From assembly GCA_025345505.1 (NCBI GenBank), contig JANVCC010000261.1, positions 2,592,431-2,656,430 of the forward strand: 64,000 nt of DNA. The letters are read 5' to 3'. Both the position numbers and the translations under genes were made by a program. Within the stretch, counting starts at the first letter, position 1, and every line of letters begins with the position of its first letter. The DNA comes from Todiramphus chloris collaris. Its lineage: Eukaryota > Chordata > Aves > Coraciiformes > Alcedinidae. Below the pieces are notes generated by a model that saw nothing but the letters and a program-made list of their open reading frames with translations, had not been told where the DNA came from and did not search any database. Shown one piece after another: positions 14,525-27,242 of this stretch.

Positions 14525-15124
14525 ACTGATATGAAGAAGACTTGCACTGTGTTGATATGAAGGTTTTCAGGTGTACAGAAGTGGAAAGAGTGGGAAAAAG
14601 GAGGCTGTTGGTGAGAGAGTGACTCTGTCTGGGGAAACCGATGAAGTGCTGAGGCTGGCAGAGAGAGCCTCACAGGACACATGCTTAAGTGAGACCAAAG
14701 AGGATGGCAGCACCCTGATACCAGGGCTTGGGTAAAATTTCTGAACGTCCATCTGTGTTTGTTCTGAAGTGTAAATCCCACTCTTTCACCTGATTCCCCA
14801 AATGGAGCTGTGCTTACAGACACCACCCCAGGTAATTATTGCCATCAGACTAAGAGCTCACTTTGCTGCCTTTGTACTTGTTTGCTGACATTTGTTGCCT
14901 GAAAAGAACAGACTGGTAATTTGTTGTCAAGGACATTTTTTCAACTTCGGGGGTCAGAACCTCTTTCAAAAGGAAGCGTTCCCCTTGTGAAAGTACAGCC
15001 AAACACACCCCTGGGATCTGAGTACCTGCCAGTGTTTCTGTGTGGAGGGGGGAGCAGCAGAAGTGCCACTGTACTGTAGAAAGTCCCCAAATGCCATTCA
15101 TATGTTCCTCCTGTGCACCAAGGC

Positions 15125-15269
15125 TCCAGTAGTCTCTCCAACACCTCTGTGGGCTCTACCAAGCTTCTCTGTCCTGTGTGGGCTGCCCTGGGTGTTCCTG
15201 CTCTGTCAGGGGGGTCGGGCTCGATGATCTCCAGAGGTCCCTTCCAACCCCTACCATGATATGATTCTA
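15125..15269 (+). mobile_element. CR1 LINE short 3' end
   Basis: 'cctgtgtgggctgccctggg', 'ctcgatgatctccagaggtc' and 'ccttccaacccctaccatga', followed by a tgattcta tail, identify a CR1 3' end. The first about 45 bp are more diverged, so the 5' edge is approximate. With the fragment at 14,430 it forms an inverted pair about 0.6 kb apart, from different insertions. Confidence 0.88.
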
Positions 15270-17223
15270 CCCGTGCTTCTCCTGCCCCATCCGTGTGCTG
15301 GAGCAGAGCATCCTCCTCCTCTGCTGCCTGAGGGATCCTTCTTCCCCCTGGCCCCAGCAGAGCATCGCTGTCAGCCCCAGAGCTCGTGTGTTTATTCAGC
15401 TCCCTCCCACCCTCCCTGTCTGGGCTCCGTCTCTCAGCGCTGCTCATTGTGGCTTTGGCTTCGCCATCCTTGCTCGGCAGGGTTATTCCTGGTATACTGG
15501 TGAAGAATGGGGTTTGCTGGGGGTTAGAGGCATTCATTACAGTGCTGCACTGTGAGCTGCTTCATTTATCATCTTGGAAATTCTTCTGTAATGAATGGGG
15601 TGAGACTATCTGAGATTGCACTTCACACAGTTTTGGTTCTGATTGGTGCTGAATGTTAACAAGATGAAGCAGCACCCTACACGTGTACACACAGAACTGT
15701 CCTGTGCTTAGCCTGTTACTGCTCTATCATCGTAGCTTTGTGTTAGAACCAATCCCAACAACAGAAATAAGTATCATATTTTGGATGAATTCATCCTTAT
15801 GATAACTGATCTTTGCCTTTCTACACGTTGACCCTGGGTGGAAAAAGTGTGATCAAAAATAAATGTCTACTTCAAAGGCAGAAGTAGCCTTCTAGCTTAT
15901 AGTAGTGATAATAAACAGGGCTTTGAAGGACAGTCAGGTCTGTGGAAGGTCAAGAGACACCAGAATAAATCTGAAGTGTGAAACAACAGAGAATGTAAAA
16001 TGGATTATGTCACTCAACGAGAACTCACAGATTACTGTATGTGAAATTCAGTTGCCAAAAAGTTATAGATCAATGTAATAGAAATAAAAACTCGACATTT
16101 TACCTACTGGCATAACTCCCACAGAGGTAAATGCCATTGCCATTTCGAATAAGGGCATCATTTTGCAGATCTATTTAGTGTGTTTGGCTAATCTCTTCTT
16201 GTCCAGTGAGCTAGTGTGTTATTATGGGACTATTGATTGGACTACTGGCCTAATCTATAGGCCTGCATAACTATGGGATGATGTACCTGGATGAAACTAA
16301 ATATATATAAAATTTGCATCCTACAGGACATTAGGAACTAGTAAAACATCAGTGACACTTTGAACAAGGTATCATTAGATTTCTATTTTTTTTTCACCTG
16401 AAGAAAAGCTGTTTCTAGCACCCAGCTGCTTGGATAAAATGCTGCCTCTTGGAAACTTCAATGAGAAAATAGATCCTCTTGAAGGTGAACATCCTGACAC
16501 AAATGGTGAGTAATCTACTTGTAACAGCCATAATGTGACCTGAAAAGCCTTTCCTGCAGTGCAAAGACTATTTTTCATACTCGGGAATTTTTGACCACTA
16601 AATAACTAGGTGACTTACTTCATGAGAGCACAAAGACCTCAGCTCAGCTAAAGCAGGCTGCCAACATCTGGTCAGATCAATGTATTTTCAGTCAGGTAGA
16701 GTTACCTCCTGAGGAGTCAGTTGACAGAGAGTGCCAAAAGCAAGCTCAACATTTAGACATAATCAAAGCAACTTAGCAGTCCTTTTGATTTGTTGATCCC
16801 TACTCTGGCAACCCTGGACAACAGTTCTCCTTTGAAATACACTTCAGAGTAGTAATAGTTTTACAATGTATGCTGCATTAGATTTTTGGCATGTATGTCT
16901 CCATTCTCCCTGATTTTTGAGCAGTTATAGCTTATAACAGGCGTAATAAAAATCACCTGTTAGATCACATTCTCATAAATATTCTTTTCATCTTATGTTT
17001 CCAAGTTAGCACATTTTAAAAGTGACTGGCCAGTGTAGGAGGAAAAAATAAACACAGCCATTTCACTAGGATTTCCCTGGGAAATAGAAAGGTGTGTAAG
17101 ATTAGCGTTCAAACAGTAGTGGTTTTTCTGTTTAGGAAGTTTTAATGCTCTTTGACAAAAGATATTAAGGTGCTCCCAGGAGTGCCACAGTAGGGTCCTC
17201 AAAGAGCTTTTGAGCTGACATTT
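15270..17223. other. Intergenic, GC-richer island then AT-rich
   Basis: 15,270-15,480 is locally CT- and GC-rich and supports overlapping frames on both strands, the longest 198 codons (minus) and running through a CR1. No conserved motif is seen. The rest is AT-rich without features. Confidence 0.6.
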
Positions 17224-17506
17224 TCACAGAATCACAGAATGGCAGGGGTTGGAAGGGACCTCTGGAGATCATGGAGTCCAACCCCCCTGCCCCAGCAGGG
17301 TCACCCAGGGCAGCCCACACAGGAACAGATCCAGGGGGGTTGGAAAGGCTCCAGAGAAGGAGACTCCACAGCCTCTCTGGGCAGCCTGGGCCAGGCTCTG
17401 GCACCCTCACTGTGAAGATATTTCTCTCTATGTTTCCATGGACCCTCCCATGTCCCAGCTTGCACCCGTTACTCCATGTTCTGTGTTTGGACATCACTGA
17501 GCAGAA
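17224..17506 (-). mobile_element. CR1 LINE 3' fragment, inverted
   Basis: It starts with the inverted terminal tail (cacagaatcacagaatggca). It then reads through 'gagaaggagactccacagcc', 'tgggccaggctctggcaccc' and the more upstream 'cccatgtcccagcttgcacc' block, ending near 'tgagcagaaca'. About 280 bp, 5'-truncated. Open frames on both strands here are by-products of this repeat. Confidence 0.92.
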
Positions 17507-17624
17507 CATTTTGGAGACGAAAGGAATAATGTACAGACACACGCAATACCAATACTCACCTCACTTTTATGGTGATTCACATAGATTGGAACTAGTTTAT
17601 TTGGGACACAGCTGCCCCAGTAGG

Positions 17625-17670
17625 TTGTTATGTATAGATGCTGTTGTTATGTATAGATGCTGTTGTTATG
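17625..17670. repeat. 19-bp tandem repeat, 2.4 copies
   Basis: ttgttatgtatagatgctg occurs twice in full and a third time as eight bases. It lies just past the inverted CR1 at 17.2 kb. Confidence 0.9.
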
Positions 17671-20600
17671 GAAAGAGTAAATCACACAGTTGTACTGACA
17701 CAGCCAGGTTCTTGCAGAGGGTCACCAAACGCTTGTGTGATACCCAGCATAAGCTGGCAAGCCACAGGGAGTTTACTGAGGTACCTTTTTTTCTGAAGGG
17801 TATGTTGCCCTTGCTTATAACCTGACTTCTGAAAAGACCTGGCTTCTGTTACCCTGGTCATGAGGCACCTGCAAAGTGGAGCAAATACTGTGCTCGTTCT
17901 CATGCACCTTTTCCCACTGAGAAATGACTCTGTCCCTGCCACGTGTCCCTGCTGCCTGTCATGCTGCTGTTCGTGATGATGTATTGGCAAACGACCAGAT
18001 CCATAAGGTGTGACAGCCTGCCTGACTCTTTTATCCATTACTATGTAGGCAAATACTAAGAAAAAATAAAATTGCCTTAAAAAATACCCCAAACCAAACC
18101 ATTGGAAATACTTTATCAAAATAATTGCCTAATAAGTGCAGATTTGCTTGGAATGGCTCTCTTCACTCAGACGTACCAGTTGCAGGAAGTTCTTGGGTTC
18201 ACGTTAAGCTCTGGCTAGACTGGGAAAGCCCCTTTTGTACCCCAGGAACTCATTCATTTTTTGGTAGACACCCATGGTCCTTGGTGGGGAGGACACTCGG
18301 GAAGCACATCCCTCCTGCAGCCTGTGTCGGCTTTCGGCCGGTGCAGAGCTTAGCTCAGGCAGCCTTTGGACAGGTAACTACATGAGACTGGAAGGAGTTC
18401 TCCAACTGCCACTCCCTTTCCTTGCACTTGGGCTTTTTCAGCAAATCCTTCGTTATTGACTCAAAGGTACAAAACAAACATGAAAGAATAAAACCAAGTG
18501 CCCCTATTGTTGCTTTTTTCTTGTCTTTTCTCCGAATCCCCAGCTTAGGTCTGGAAAGAGATATGGTCCTTACTCTGGCTGAGGTGAAGTAGCTGCTTCT
18601 AGATAAATGTTGCCAAGGTTTCCACTTGTGATTTCAAAGTTCTGGTTTTTTCTCTCATTCAGACTAAAGATGGAATATACTGAACAGGGCTGATGTAATT
18701 TTCACAGGGCAGAGGTGCTCTAGAAAGTTTTCAAGAACTTGTTTAAAATATTATTACATAAGAAGTTTTGTGATTTCTTGTCTATTCTTTACTCATCTGA
18801 AAGCATTTATGAGCTGTGTAGATCTTTACTGATGACCCAAGTGATTTTTCTGAATCATGGAGGGGTTGGTTTGGGTTTTATTTTTTTTTGTTTGTTTGAA
18901 ATCACTCTATTTATTGCTGAACATAAAAAGTGGCTATAAACAGTTCCTGCAAATTTATTCCCTTACAAAACAAATAGCAAAGGTCTAGAAAAAATCCTCA
19001 CCTTGGAAATCTTACTACTTTGCTATGAAACAAAGGAATAAATCATCTTAGATGAAGCAATATTTAAAATGAGGGAAGAAAATTAAAAGCTTGCCCCTTA
19101 TTAAAAAGTCTATAATTGTACTTCTGGCACAGTGCATAAATTACTTGGGCATCTGTGATTACTTTTATTTTTTGTAAGCAGAATTCTAAATACATAAAAG
19201 ATTTATTCTTACCTGTAGTTTTCTATCATATTTCTATCATATTTTCTATCATAGCTACAGTTTTTCATACGTATTATGCAATACAAACAGAAAACCTGAC
19301 AATCAGGTTTTTTGTTCATAAACAATGGGACTGTAATGTATTAATAAAATGTTTTCTGGTTGAACTTCCTGCTAGAAACTGAATAAAAAATGGAGTACAA
19401 ACACTGCAAATTAACTTTGGAACAATTTAATTTATTGTAGTATATGAAAAGTGTTGGAAGCACAGTCTTTGCAATGAGGTTGGTGGGAAAGTAGAAATTT
19501 TATGTAAGGTTTGGATGATTTTAATTAATTTAGGAAGCTAGTTAAATTGTCTGAATCCTTGTACAGATGAGTGTTACACTGTCTAGTGCTCAGCCACTTC
19601 TTCTTGTTCATAGGATTTTTTTTCTCTGCAACTTTTGTAAAAAATAAAAATAAAGTCCTTGCTTTGCTTTTTTTCATGGCCCCTGACATGTGCTTCTCGG
19701 TAGTAGATGACAATTCCCTAAAGCTTTTGCAGCTCATCATAAATGACAACTTCCCCTTGCAGAATCAGTGGGTGGCATTGTTCTGCAGATAGAGTTGGAG
19801 TGTCCTAAGGATGGGACAGAACAGCTGCCAAAACACTGAAGAACACATCGCTTGCCTTGATCCCATTTTAGTGCTAGCATAAACTTGGCTGAGGTTGTTC
19901 AGAAGGCAAGAGGACAGTGGAAGGAATGTGCAATGAAGCCTGACTGTCTGATGAGGACAGGGTAAAGACCTTGAAAAGGTAGAAGAAATTAGTTTTTCAG
20001 AGCAGCTGTAAGCTTGCAAAGACAGACAGATGGGGCAGAGACAAGGACACAAGGAAAAGAAAGTCCTGACCTAATATCCTCAGTGAACTGAGGAACAGCA
20101 GCAGCACCTGGACCCCCCCAAAGCAGTTTGAGAGACCTACTTTAAATGTACTGTTGGTCATTTGTAGCAGATATGGCATTAATTTAATGTAGCATGTAGG
20201 ACCTGATAATTAAGTCACATATTGGGTGACTAATGGCATTGTGTATCACTCTATTAGTCTTTCAAGTGCTATGGTAAGCTACAATAGGTATTTGCCCTTG
20301 CTGTAGGGATTTCCTTTATTTTTTTTTTTTCCTTTTTACTTTTCCTTTGAATCAGGTGGTGAATGGCTGGAAAGCATTGCCTTAGCTGGCAGCTCTAACT
20401 GGTGAGTGGGATGGGAACCTGCAGACATGCAGCAGGTAGGGTCATCTGGTCTCCTGTTGCAGCTCCCTAGCGAGCTGCTGCTTCTCTGTTAGCTGTCTTC
20501 TAAATTCCCACACCCTCTTTTGGCAAGAAAGCTAGGCTCTTCCACAGATTTGGAGATGTGCAAACTTGGTAATTCCTGTACTTGCTTTGCTTTTCCTACC

Positions 20601-23600
20601 TCTATGATGCTTCAGAACTTTCTTTGTCCACTCATCATTTTGTCTTGGGCTAGAATTACTTTTATTCATGGTCAAACTCTTTTAGTCAGTGTTTTGCAGA
20701 ATGACCAGCCCAGCAGAACCCTATCTGGGCCACTCTATGCTCTCATACAAATAATAAAAACTAATTGTAAAAGGTTTTTATTTCTGCCTTGCCAGATTTA
20801 ATTCTGCCAGGTAGCAATGTAGCCACCCACCAACATACATGGTAAAACAGTGTTCTAGGAAACAGTTCTATGTCACCATATCGAGCAATATAATATAAGT
20901 CCTGCTGGAAACAGACTACTTGGCAAAACAGATTTGATTTGATCCAGAATGGTAATTCTGAAACACTGAATTTGTTCTGGAAGTCCTCAGTTTTACAGCG
21001 ATTTACTTTGTTTTTTTTTTTTCTTGAATGCTTTTAGCTACAGTAATGTGACTCAGTGGTAGCAGTTCTTCAAAACACATAAAATTGAGCTATGGGGTAT
21101 AACCACTGAGTGACAATACATTTCTTCCCTAGTTACAGAGGGATGGAAATTGGCTACCTCAATTTAACCACCCTTGAATGAGAGTCCAGTAATCAATACA
21201 GCAAAGCTTCTAAAGATCACTACCAGCAGTAGGGCCTATTAGAGTCATTTCTGTCTTATATTCTGGCTTGGCCTGGTTTATTTAACTGTGTTCTAAGTTG
21301 TTTATACCAGGATTATATAACATTCCTTGATGCCTTTTTGATTTTAGTGAAGTTTAAGTAGGAATTGGCAGAAAGCCTTAGCACACCAAAAAGGCTTCTC
21401 AACAGGGTTGAAGTTTGCTCTGAACTTTTCAAGCTCTGCAGTTTTGGAGAATACTAACATTTTGGTATTCTCTTTACAGTGAAAATGAACAACTATGACA
21501 GATATCAAAGCCTTGGAAGAAGGGAAAGGTTACTGTACTCTTTTGAATCTTTTCCTCATAATGTTGCAGTGGTGCTTATAAGATAGGGCTTGGGTTTGTT
21601 TGTTACTGTTTTGGTGGGGTTTTTTTCCAAACTGGTCAGTGTATCCCCACAAGATGAGGGCTGCCTTCTCCCATTATATGAAGTTTTCATGTTTAGTTGT
21701 CCAAAGCTCCCATCACGTGTTGCAGCACCAGAAAACTGCTCTATCGTGCTGTTGCTGACACTTGGGTAACTTTAGCTCATCATAGAGAACAAACGACAAA
21801 CTGTAAGGCCCATCAAATATGAAGACAATAGCTTCTATAGGTACCTAATATAAAGTACATGAAAGTTTTATATGGTATATTACTGCTAAGTCACTATGCC
21901 AACCAGAAATTAGCCTTGTTATTTCTTTAGCTGAAGATTTGTTTTATAACACAGACTCAGTGAGAGAGGCATAAAAGCCCATGTGCAATATTTCAGATTC
22001 AGTCTTAAGATGAATTTTAAGCAGAATTGAAACATAGACCTTGGAAAACAAGTCTCAGCTGAGGCAAGGAAAGGAGTAGCCTCATGTTCCTCTCAGGCTT
22101 ACATTCCTCTGAAGCTCACGTTCCTCTCAGGCTTTCAGGAGACCAGTGTCTCCAGGAAAGCCAGACAGTGTCTGTCTCTTTCAGAATCTGAATTCTCTTG
22201 TTCAACTTTTAATTTTCTGCAGAGTGGTGAATGCCCACCACGCCAACCCAGACTGGTTAGCATCTCAGCACTACCATAGTATCAGCAGTCAACAACAATA
22301 AGCAACCAGCAGTTCCACTATGCTAGCATTTTCCTCCTGGTTGGACTTAGCCTCTGTGGGCAAGGATGTCGTGCAGAAGTAATGAACCTCAGAGCACCTC
22401 AAAGCTAAGAGCATGCTTCCTCATCAGGTTCCAGGTAGCCTCCCTGTAGAAAACGGATCTGGTACCACACAAGCACGTTGGAGCACTTCCACCCAATAAG
22501 AGACATAAATATACATTACTGCATTTAAAGTAACTTCTGATCCAGTAAGAATTTATAAGGATGGATTAGATTGTTGGCTATTCATATATTAAGATTAAAT
22601 TAACTGTATCCAAGCCCATTGTACTACTTACAGCTCCCCAGAAATGTGGCAGATATTTAAGTAATTACACTTGCTCCTGATAAGAAGCTTATAGATTTTT
22701 TTTTCTTTATATATGTATATGAAAAAAAAATTTCATTTGAGGAAAATACTTATTTTACTTTAAGGACTTGAGAGTTTTGCTTGAGAATCTTTGGTTGTAC
22801 TGATCTGCCTTATGTCTGTACTGAGAACTTACACTTAGGAGCAGAGATCTTGCCTCTAGGTTTCAGCTAAACTGCTTCTATGATTTCAGCAGACTTTGTT
22901 CAACCATTCAAACAATACTTGTCAAAAAGTACTCATCTTCCAAATTTTAAAATGTGTGTAGATTTATGACATTTTGTGTTGAGTTTACAACAAGAACAAC
23001 AACAAACCAGTATTTTCTTGCTTCTCCTGGCTAATTTGTATTTGTTCTGGTATATCCTGTAACATAGTGTCCGAATTAGCTCTTGGGAGCAATTTTTCAG
23101 TCTTAGTTTAGAACCCAGTGATGGCTTGTCAGTGAAGAACCAGTGCCATCTAGGGCTGAAAGCTGAAAGGAAGTTTCCAAACCACTAAATTCTGTTTGGG
23201 GATGATAGGAATCAGAGACAGGAAAAATGAAAACAGTGAGAAGCACAGTACTGAGACACCCAAGCTTGCCCAGGGTCAGCTTGGGCTCCACAGGGCTGCC
23301 CTGGCTTGGGGAAGGGTGAAGGGGAAAAGTGTCCTCTGCCTGCTTTGGATCGGTGACACCTGCCCAAAGCTCCCCTAAACCAGTCCCTCCACCCAGCTAA
23401 CTGACTGGGAGGGGGTACATGCAGGAGCAGATGGGTCCTCAGCTGCATTCAGCCATCACACCTCTTGGTATTGAAGAGTGCTACACATTTGAAGAGGATT
23501 CTTCTAAAGAAACAGCAAAACAACAAACAGCTTTGGGGTCCCACCTTTAGGATATTCTGACCTAAACTCTGTTGTATATATAGATATATAGATACATATA

Positions 23601-24115
23601 TATTTTTTATTCCTTTCTTAAAACTATTTTAATATCCTACTTCTGTTTATCATGCTTTTGAGTAAACTTTGAGGAAAAGACGTTTTCCATAGAAAATGCA
23701 TATTCTGTGTCTGGCTTGACAGCAGAAACTGGAGTTCGCAGGCGGTACCTTGCCTCTATAACTTGTCTCTGATCTCCCTCTGGTGGTGTAAGGGTTTGGA
23801 AGGAAGAATAAGGTTTTAGAGAGCACTCACGGAGCCTCCAATTACATAGTTTTAGCAATAAGTTGATAGTTGTGAGTTTTTCTTCATGCTTCCTCAAAAT
23901 AGCTATGGAAGAAGATGGGAAAACTGGCAAATATGTAGAAGTTATGTTGAGGGGTTTTTTTCATTTTGTAACGGTGAAAAGAAGTTGATAGCTTTGTCTC
24001 ACTCAAGACACAAATGCATCGAGTTACCTCTGGTTGCAGTCATGCTTTATGTTGGTGAAGTAGCACAATCATTGAACTTTATTGTCCACAAAGGAACCAC
24101 TTTGAAAAAGAATAA
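17671..24115. other. Intergenic, no gene seen
   Basis: AT-rich unique sequence with small tandem repeats (19.2 kb; imperfect repeats of ttcctctcaggctt at 22.09-22.13 kb) and an AT microsatellite at about 23,573-23,605. No exon recognised. Confidence 0.6.
19219..19253. repeat. Short TTTCTATCATA tandem repeat
   Basis: Three slightly uneven copies of a ttttctatcata unit (11-13 bp) in a row within AT-rich DNA. Confidence 0.8.
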
Positions 24116-24298
24116 GGTCAGGCACTGGAATGGGCTGCCCAGGGAGCTGGGGGAGTCCCCAGCCTTGGAGGTGTTTAAGATCCAGGTAGCTGTTGTGCTT
24201 AGGGACAGGGTTTAGTGGTTTTGATAGGGCTGGGAGTGAGGTTGGACTTGATGATCTTGAAGGTCTCTTCCACCTGAAACTATTCTATGATTCTATAA
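24116..24298 (+). mobile_element. CR1 LINE 3' fragment, different subfamily
   Basis: 'ctggaatgggctgcccaggg', 'ccttggaggtgtttaagatc' and 'gaggttggacttgatgatct', then a tail of attctatgattctata, mark a CR1 3' end. Its 3'UTR wording ('cttagggacagggtttagtg') differs from the copies at 8.3 and 17.2 kb, so it belongs to another subfamily. Confidence 0.93.
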
Positions 24299-25317
24299 GT
24301 TGAGGGAGCAGGGGACCACTCTAACTGGAATGAACTGGTCTGCAAGATCCTTATTCATAGAAGATGGGCTTAATTAAGGAATCATTTCTTTGGCATGACT
24401 GGGCTGCTCATGTAAGCAGCCAGAAGGAACAAAAGAATCACAATCTGCTGCTTTTTTTTTTTTTTTAATGAAGACTTCTCTATATTGCACATGTGAACAT
24501 ACAGAGGGTTTGCCAGCTGCGTGTTGTGCTGTGTGTGTTAGACAACAATGCCAGTATTGGACCAAATGTCAGTCTGTTCAATTCAAGTCTGTAAACTACT
24601 ATATGCTGCTTCATATGCTGTCTGCACTGGGTGAATATCAGATCCTTTCTGCTCTTTGATTAATTAGCCGTTAATTTGAGTGTGTTCTATTTCTCTGAGG
24701 CTGGATGTTATGCCACTGAATTATTTATGGAGTTGAAATTGTTGGGCCCCCATAGGAAAAGTCTCTGGAAAAGGCATTTTTCTGTGTTTCCAGACTGGGA
24801 ATTCCAGAATTTCTGAACTCATCGAGGAAAACTCTACCTGCTCAAATATAATCAGACAAAACTTGCTGTATTCTTCATTTAAGTGGAAGTCTCTACGGCA
24901 AAAGTATTTCTAAAAATATAGGACCTAAAAATAAGGTATTAATCTGCTTTAGAAAAGGGAATGCCTAGTTTAAACACAGGAAAACTGTGGATGATTTTGC
25001 TTTCAAAAGTTTTATTAGAAAAAAAAAATTAATTTTGGAGGAGCAGAAACTGCAAATATTCTTGGGAGAGAAAAAAAAAAAAGTTTGATTCGTAGGGACT
25101 TCCAAGAACGAGTAAAGTATTTTAAGCAGATTAAGTTTAGCTTGCAGAGTCAATCTAACAACACATTACTTCCTGAAAAAAAAATGCTTCTTTCTGAGGA
25201 TTTCCCTTCCTGGCTCCAAACACAGGGATGAATGTAGCCTGATGTTATATGCTGCTTCTCTGGTGCTGTGTGCACCACACGGCTTCTTGCTCACTGCTCT
25301 TGGCTGGAATGGGAGGC
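24299..25317. other. Intergenic, no gene seen
   Basis: AT-rich spacer between the CR1 at 24.1 kb and the LTR pair, with a T-run near 24,452-24,467 and A-runs near 25,020 and 25,070. Nothing else supported. Confidence 0.65.
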
Positions 25318-25813
25318 TATCCTGGTTTCAGGTAGGATAGAGTTCATTTTCTCCCCAGTATAGTGCTGTGCTTTGGATTTAGGATGAGAATAATGTCGAC
25401 AACACACTGATGTTTTAGTTGTTGCCAAGCAGTGGTTAAGGACTCTTCAGCTCCTCGTACTGCCCTGCCAGTGAGTAGGCTGAGGGGCACAAGAAGTTGG
25501 GAGGGGACAGGAGAAGTTGGGAGGAGACACAGCCAGGATAGCTTACCCAGACTGGCCAAAGGGATATTCCAGCCCATATGACATCATGCTCAGCATATAA
25601 ACCAGGGGGAAAGCTTACTGAGAGCTGCTGCCTGGGAACTGTCTGAGCATCGGTCGGTGAGTGGTGAGCAATTGCATTGTACATCACTTGTTTTGGATAT
25701 TCTAATTATTTTTTCAGTATTATTGTTATTATTCTCTCACCCATCTCACTGGGTGGGTGGACTGAGCGAGTGGCTGTGTGGTGTTCAGCTGCCTGCTGGG
25801 GTAAACCACGACA
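25318..25813 (+). mobile_element. Solo LTR of an avian endogenous retrovirus, family 2, copy C
   Basis: It starts at about TATCCTGGTTTC (decayed TG start) and ends ccacGACA. It carries the family landmarks: 'ggatagagtt' near the start, 'gggaggggacag', a 'gctcagcatataaacc' TATA box near 25,590 and 'gcatcggtcggtgagtgg'. A block of about 19 bp (gaagttgggagg-a-gacac) is locally duplicated at about 25,489-25,530. The R/U5 stretch that normally follows (tatctcaaccca...ctcttcc) is missing. Its 3' end abuts the inverted LTR at 25,814. Confidence 0.85.
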
Positions 25814-26327
25814 CAGAGAGAACTGGAAGAGTAAAAGTGAGAAAACTCATGGGTTGAGATAAAGACACTTCAGTAGGTAAAGCAAAAGCTTCACACCCAA
25901 GCAAAGCAAGAGAAGGAATTCATTCACCACTTCCCACAAGCAGGCAGGTGTTCAGCCATCTCCAGGACAGCCAGGCTCCACCACATCTAACAGTGACTTG
26001 GGAAGACAAACAGCATCACTGCAAACATCCCCCCCTTCCTCCTTCCTCCCCCAGCTTTGTGTGCTGAGCATGACATCCTATGGTCTGGGATATCCCTCTG
26101 GTCAGGGGGGTCAGCTCTCCTGGCTGTGTCCCCTCCCAGCTTCTTGTGCTCCCGCAGCCTGCTCACTGATGGAGTGAGGTGAGAAGCAGAAAAGCCCTTG
26201 CCTCTGAGTAATCTCTGCTCAGCAACAGCGAAAACATCCCTGTGTTACCAACACTGTTTCCAGCACAACTGCAAACCAGCCCGTGCCAGCTACTGTGGGG
26301 AAAATTAACTCTACCCTAATCAAAACA
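25814..26327 (-). mobile_element. LTR of family 2, copy D, inverted and 3'-truncated
   Basis: Read on the minus strand it begins TGTTTTGATTAGGGTAGAG at 26,327 and runs through the same blocks as the LTR at 48,500. By eye only a handful of mismatches separate the two over most of their length. It stops just after 'ctcttccag', so the last 70-90 bp of U5 are missing, and it meets the end of copy C directly. The TATA position of copy C reads 'cacacaaag' here. Confidence 0.88.
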
Positions 26328-27112
26328 ACCACAGCCTCTGCTGCAGGAAGGAACAGCGAGGACCAACTCAGATGAGAAATGTTAAATGACTGCAAATATT
26401 TTCCCAGCCTTCACACTTTTCCAGTTTCTCTTAGAGGGCTAAAAGGGAAAGAAGAGGGAAAAAAAAACCTCCTCATCCAGTGTTTGGACATTCACATTCT
26501 AGTGGAACTTTCATTGATCCTTTTCCCCCCTCTCCAGATAAAATCAACCTAATCTTTTGTTGGGTTTTTTGTTTTTTTTTTTTTCACTGTTTTTTTTCTC
26601 CTTGAGAGAAATATTAATGTCTCGCCCACAAGCAGAGCACAAGCGTGTGAGAGACTGTTAAAAGTCACCTAATCACTGCATATGTTAATTATGATTTATA
26701 GGGCAGAAGTCCAAATGTTCCCCCCCACCTCAGCAAGTCCTTTTCAAACCCTCAGAGGGTAATGTTGTAAAAACACCTTCTGGGCTGTTTTTTAGGGAAA
26801 AAAAAAAAAAAAAAAATCAAATCTGTATGAGCAAAGAGATCGCCCATTAACATATGACAAATTAAAAAGCAGCCATCACTTCTGATGCCAACAAAAGCTG
26901 GATTTTTAACAAACCACAGTTACCAAGTACACTGTTAAGCTCTTGTCCACAGCAAGTGGCTTCAAACCCACACATGTGCATTTTTTTTTCACTAGTGAGG
27001 GCTTGCTCACTGTTCTTTCAAGCCAGACTGTGGTCTTTCTTGCCCATTATCAGAGATCTTGATGACCTTATCTCAGTCCCCTGTAAAATGAAATTAGCTC
27101 AACGCTCATTGA
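26328..27112. other. 3' flank of NPBWR1, possible conserved element
   Basis: No repeat recognised apart from homopolymers. 26,640-26,710 and 26,820-26,880 are dense in homeodomain/POU-type cores (taatcactgcatatgttaat, taattatgatttatagg, cccattaacatatg). This is typical of vertebrate conserved non-coding elements, but conservation cannot be seen from one sequence. Confidence 0.3.
26798..26816. repeat. A19 homopolymer downstream of NPBWR1
   Basis: A run of about 19 As about 800 bp past the receptor stop. There is no adjoining repeat body, so it is not the tail of a recognised retrocopy. Confidence 0.85.
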
Positions 27113-27118
27113 TTTATT
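27113..27118 (-). promoter_or_regulatory. Alternative NPBWR1 polyadenylation signal
   Basis: This is the second AATAAA hexamer on the minus strand downstream of the receptor stop, about 120 bases past the first. Confidence 0.35.
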
Positions 27119-27236
27119 CCTTATCCTTTAGACCTGTGCCTTTTTCACTCGTGCTACATTTGCAAGACTTAGGGTAAGCAGGTCCAGTGGATATGAAAGA
27201 GGCTGAGGAATCATTAAGCAGGACACTCAACACACC

Positions 27237-27242
27237 TTTATT
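27237..27242 (-). promoter_or_regulatory. Candidate NPBWR1 polyadenylation signal
   Basis: TTTATT on the plus strand reads AATAAA on the gene's strand, about 370 bases after the stop codon. It would give a short single-exon mRNA with a 3'UTR of about 0.4 kb. A second AATAAA at 27,113-27,118 is an alternative site. Neither is confirmed by transcript data. Confidence 0.5.

Noticed and set aside
14941..15537. 198-codon minus-strand open frame
   Set aside because: It runs antisense through a CR1 3' end and a GC-rich patch, shows no domain, and overlaps several plus-strand frames of similar quality.
17271..17825. 184-codon plus-strand open frame
   Set aside because: Its first half is translated antisense CR1 and the rest is low-complexity unique DNA.
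25318..26327. One provirus with two LTRs
   Set aside because: The two LTRs point in opposite directions and nothing lies between them, so they are not the ends of one provirus.
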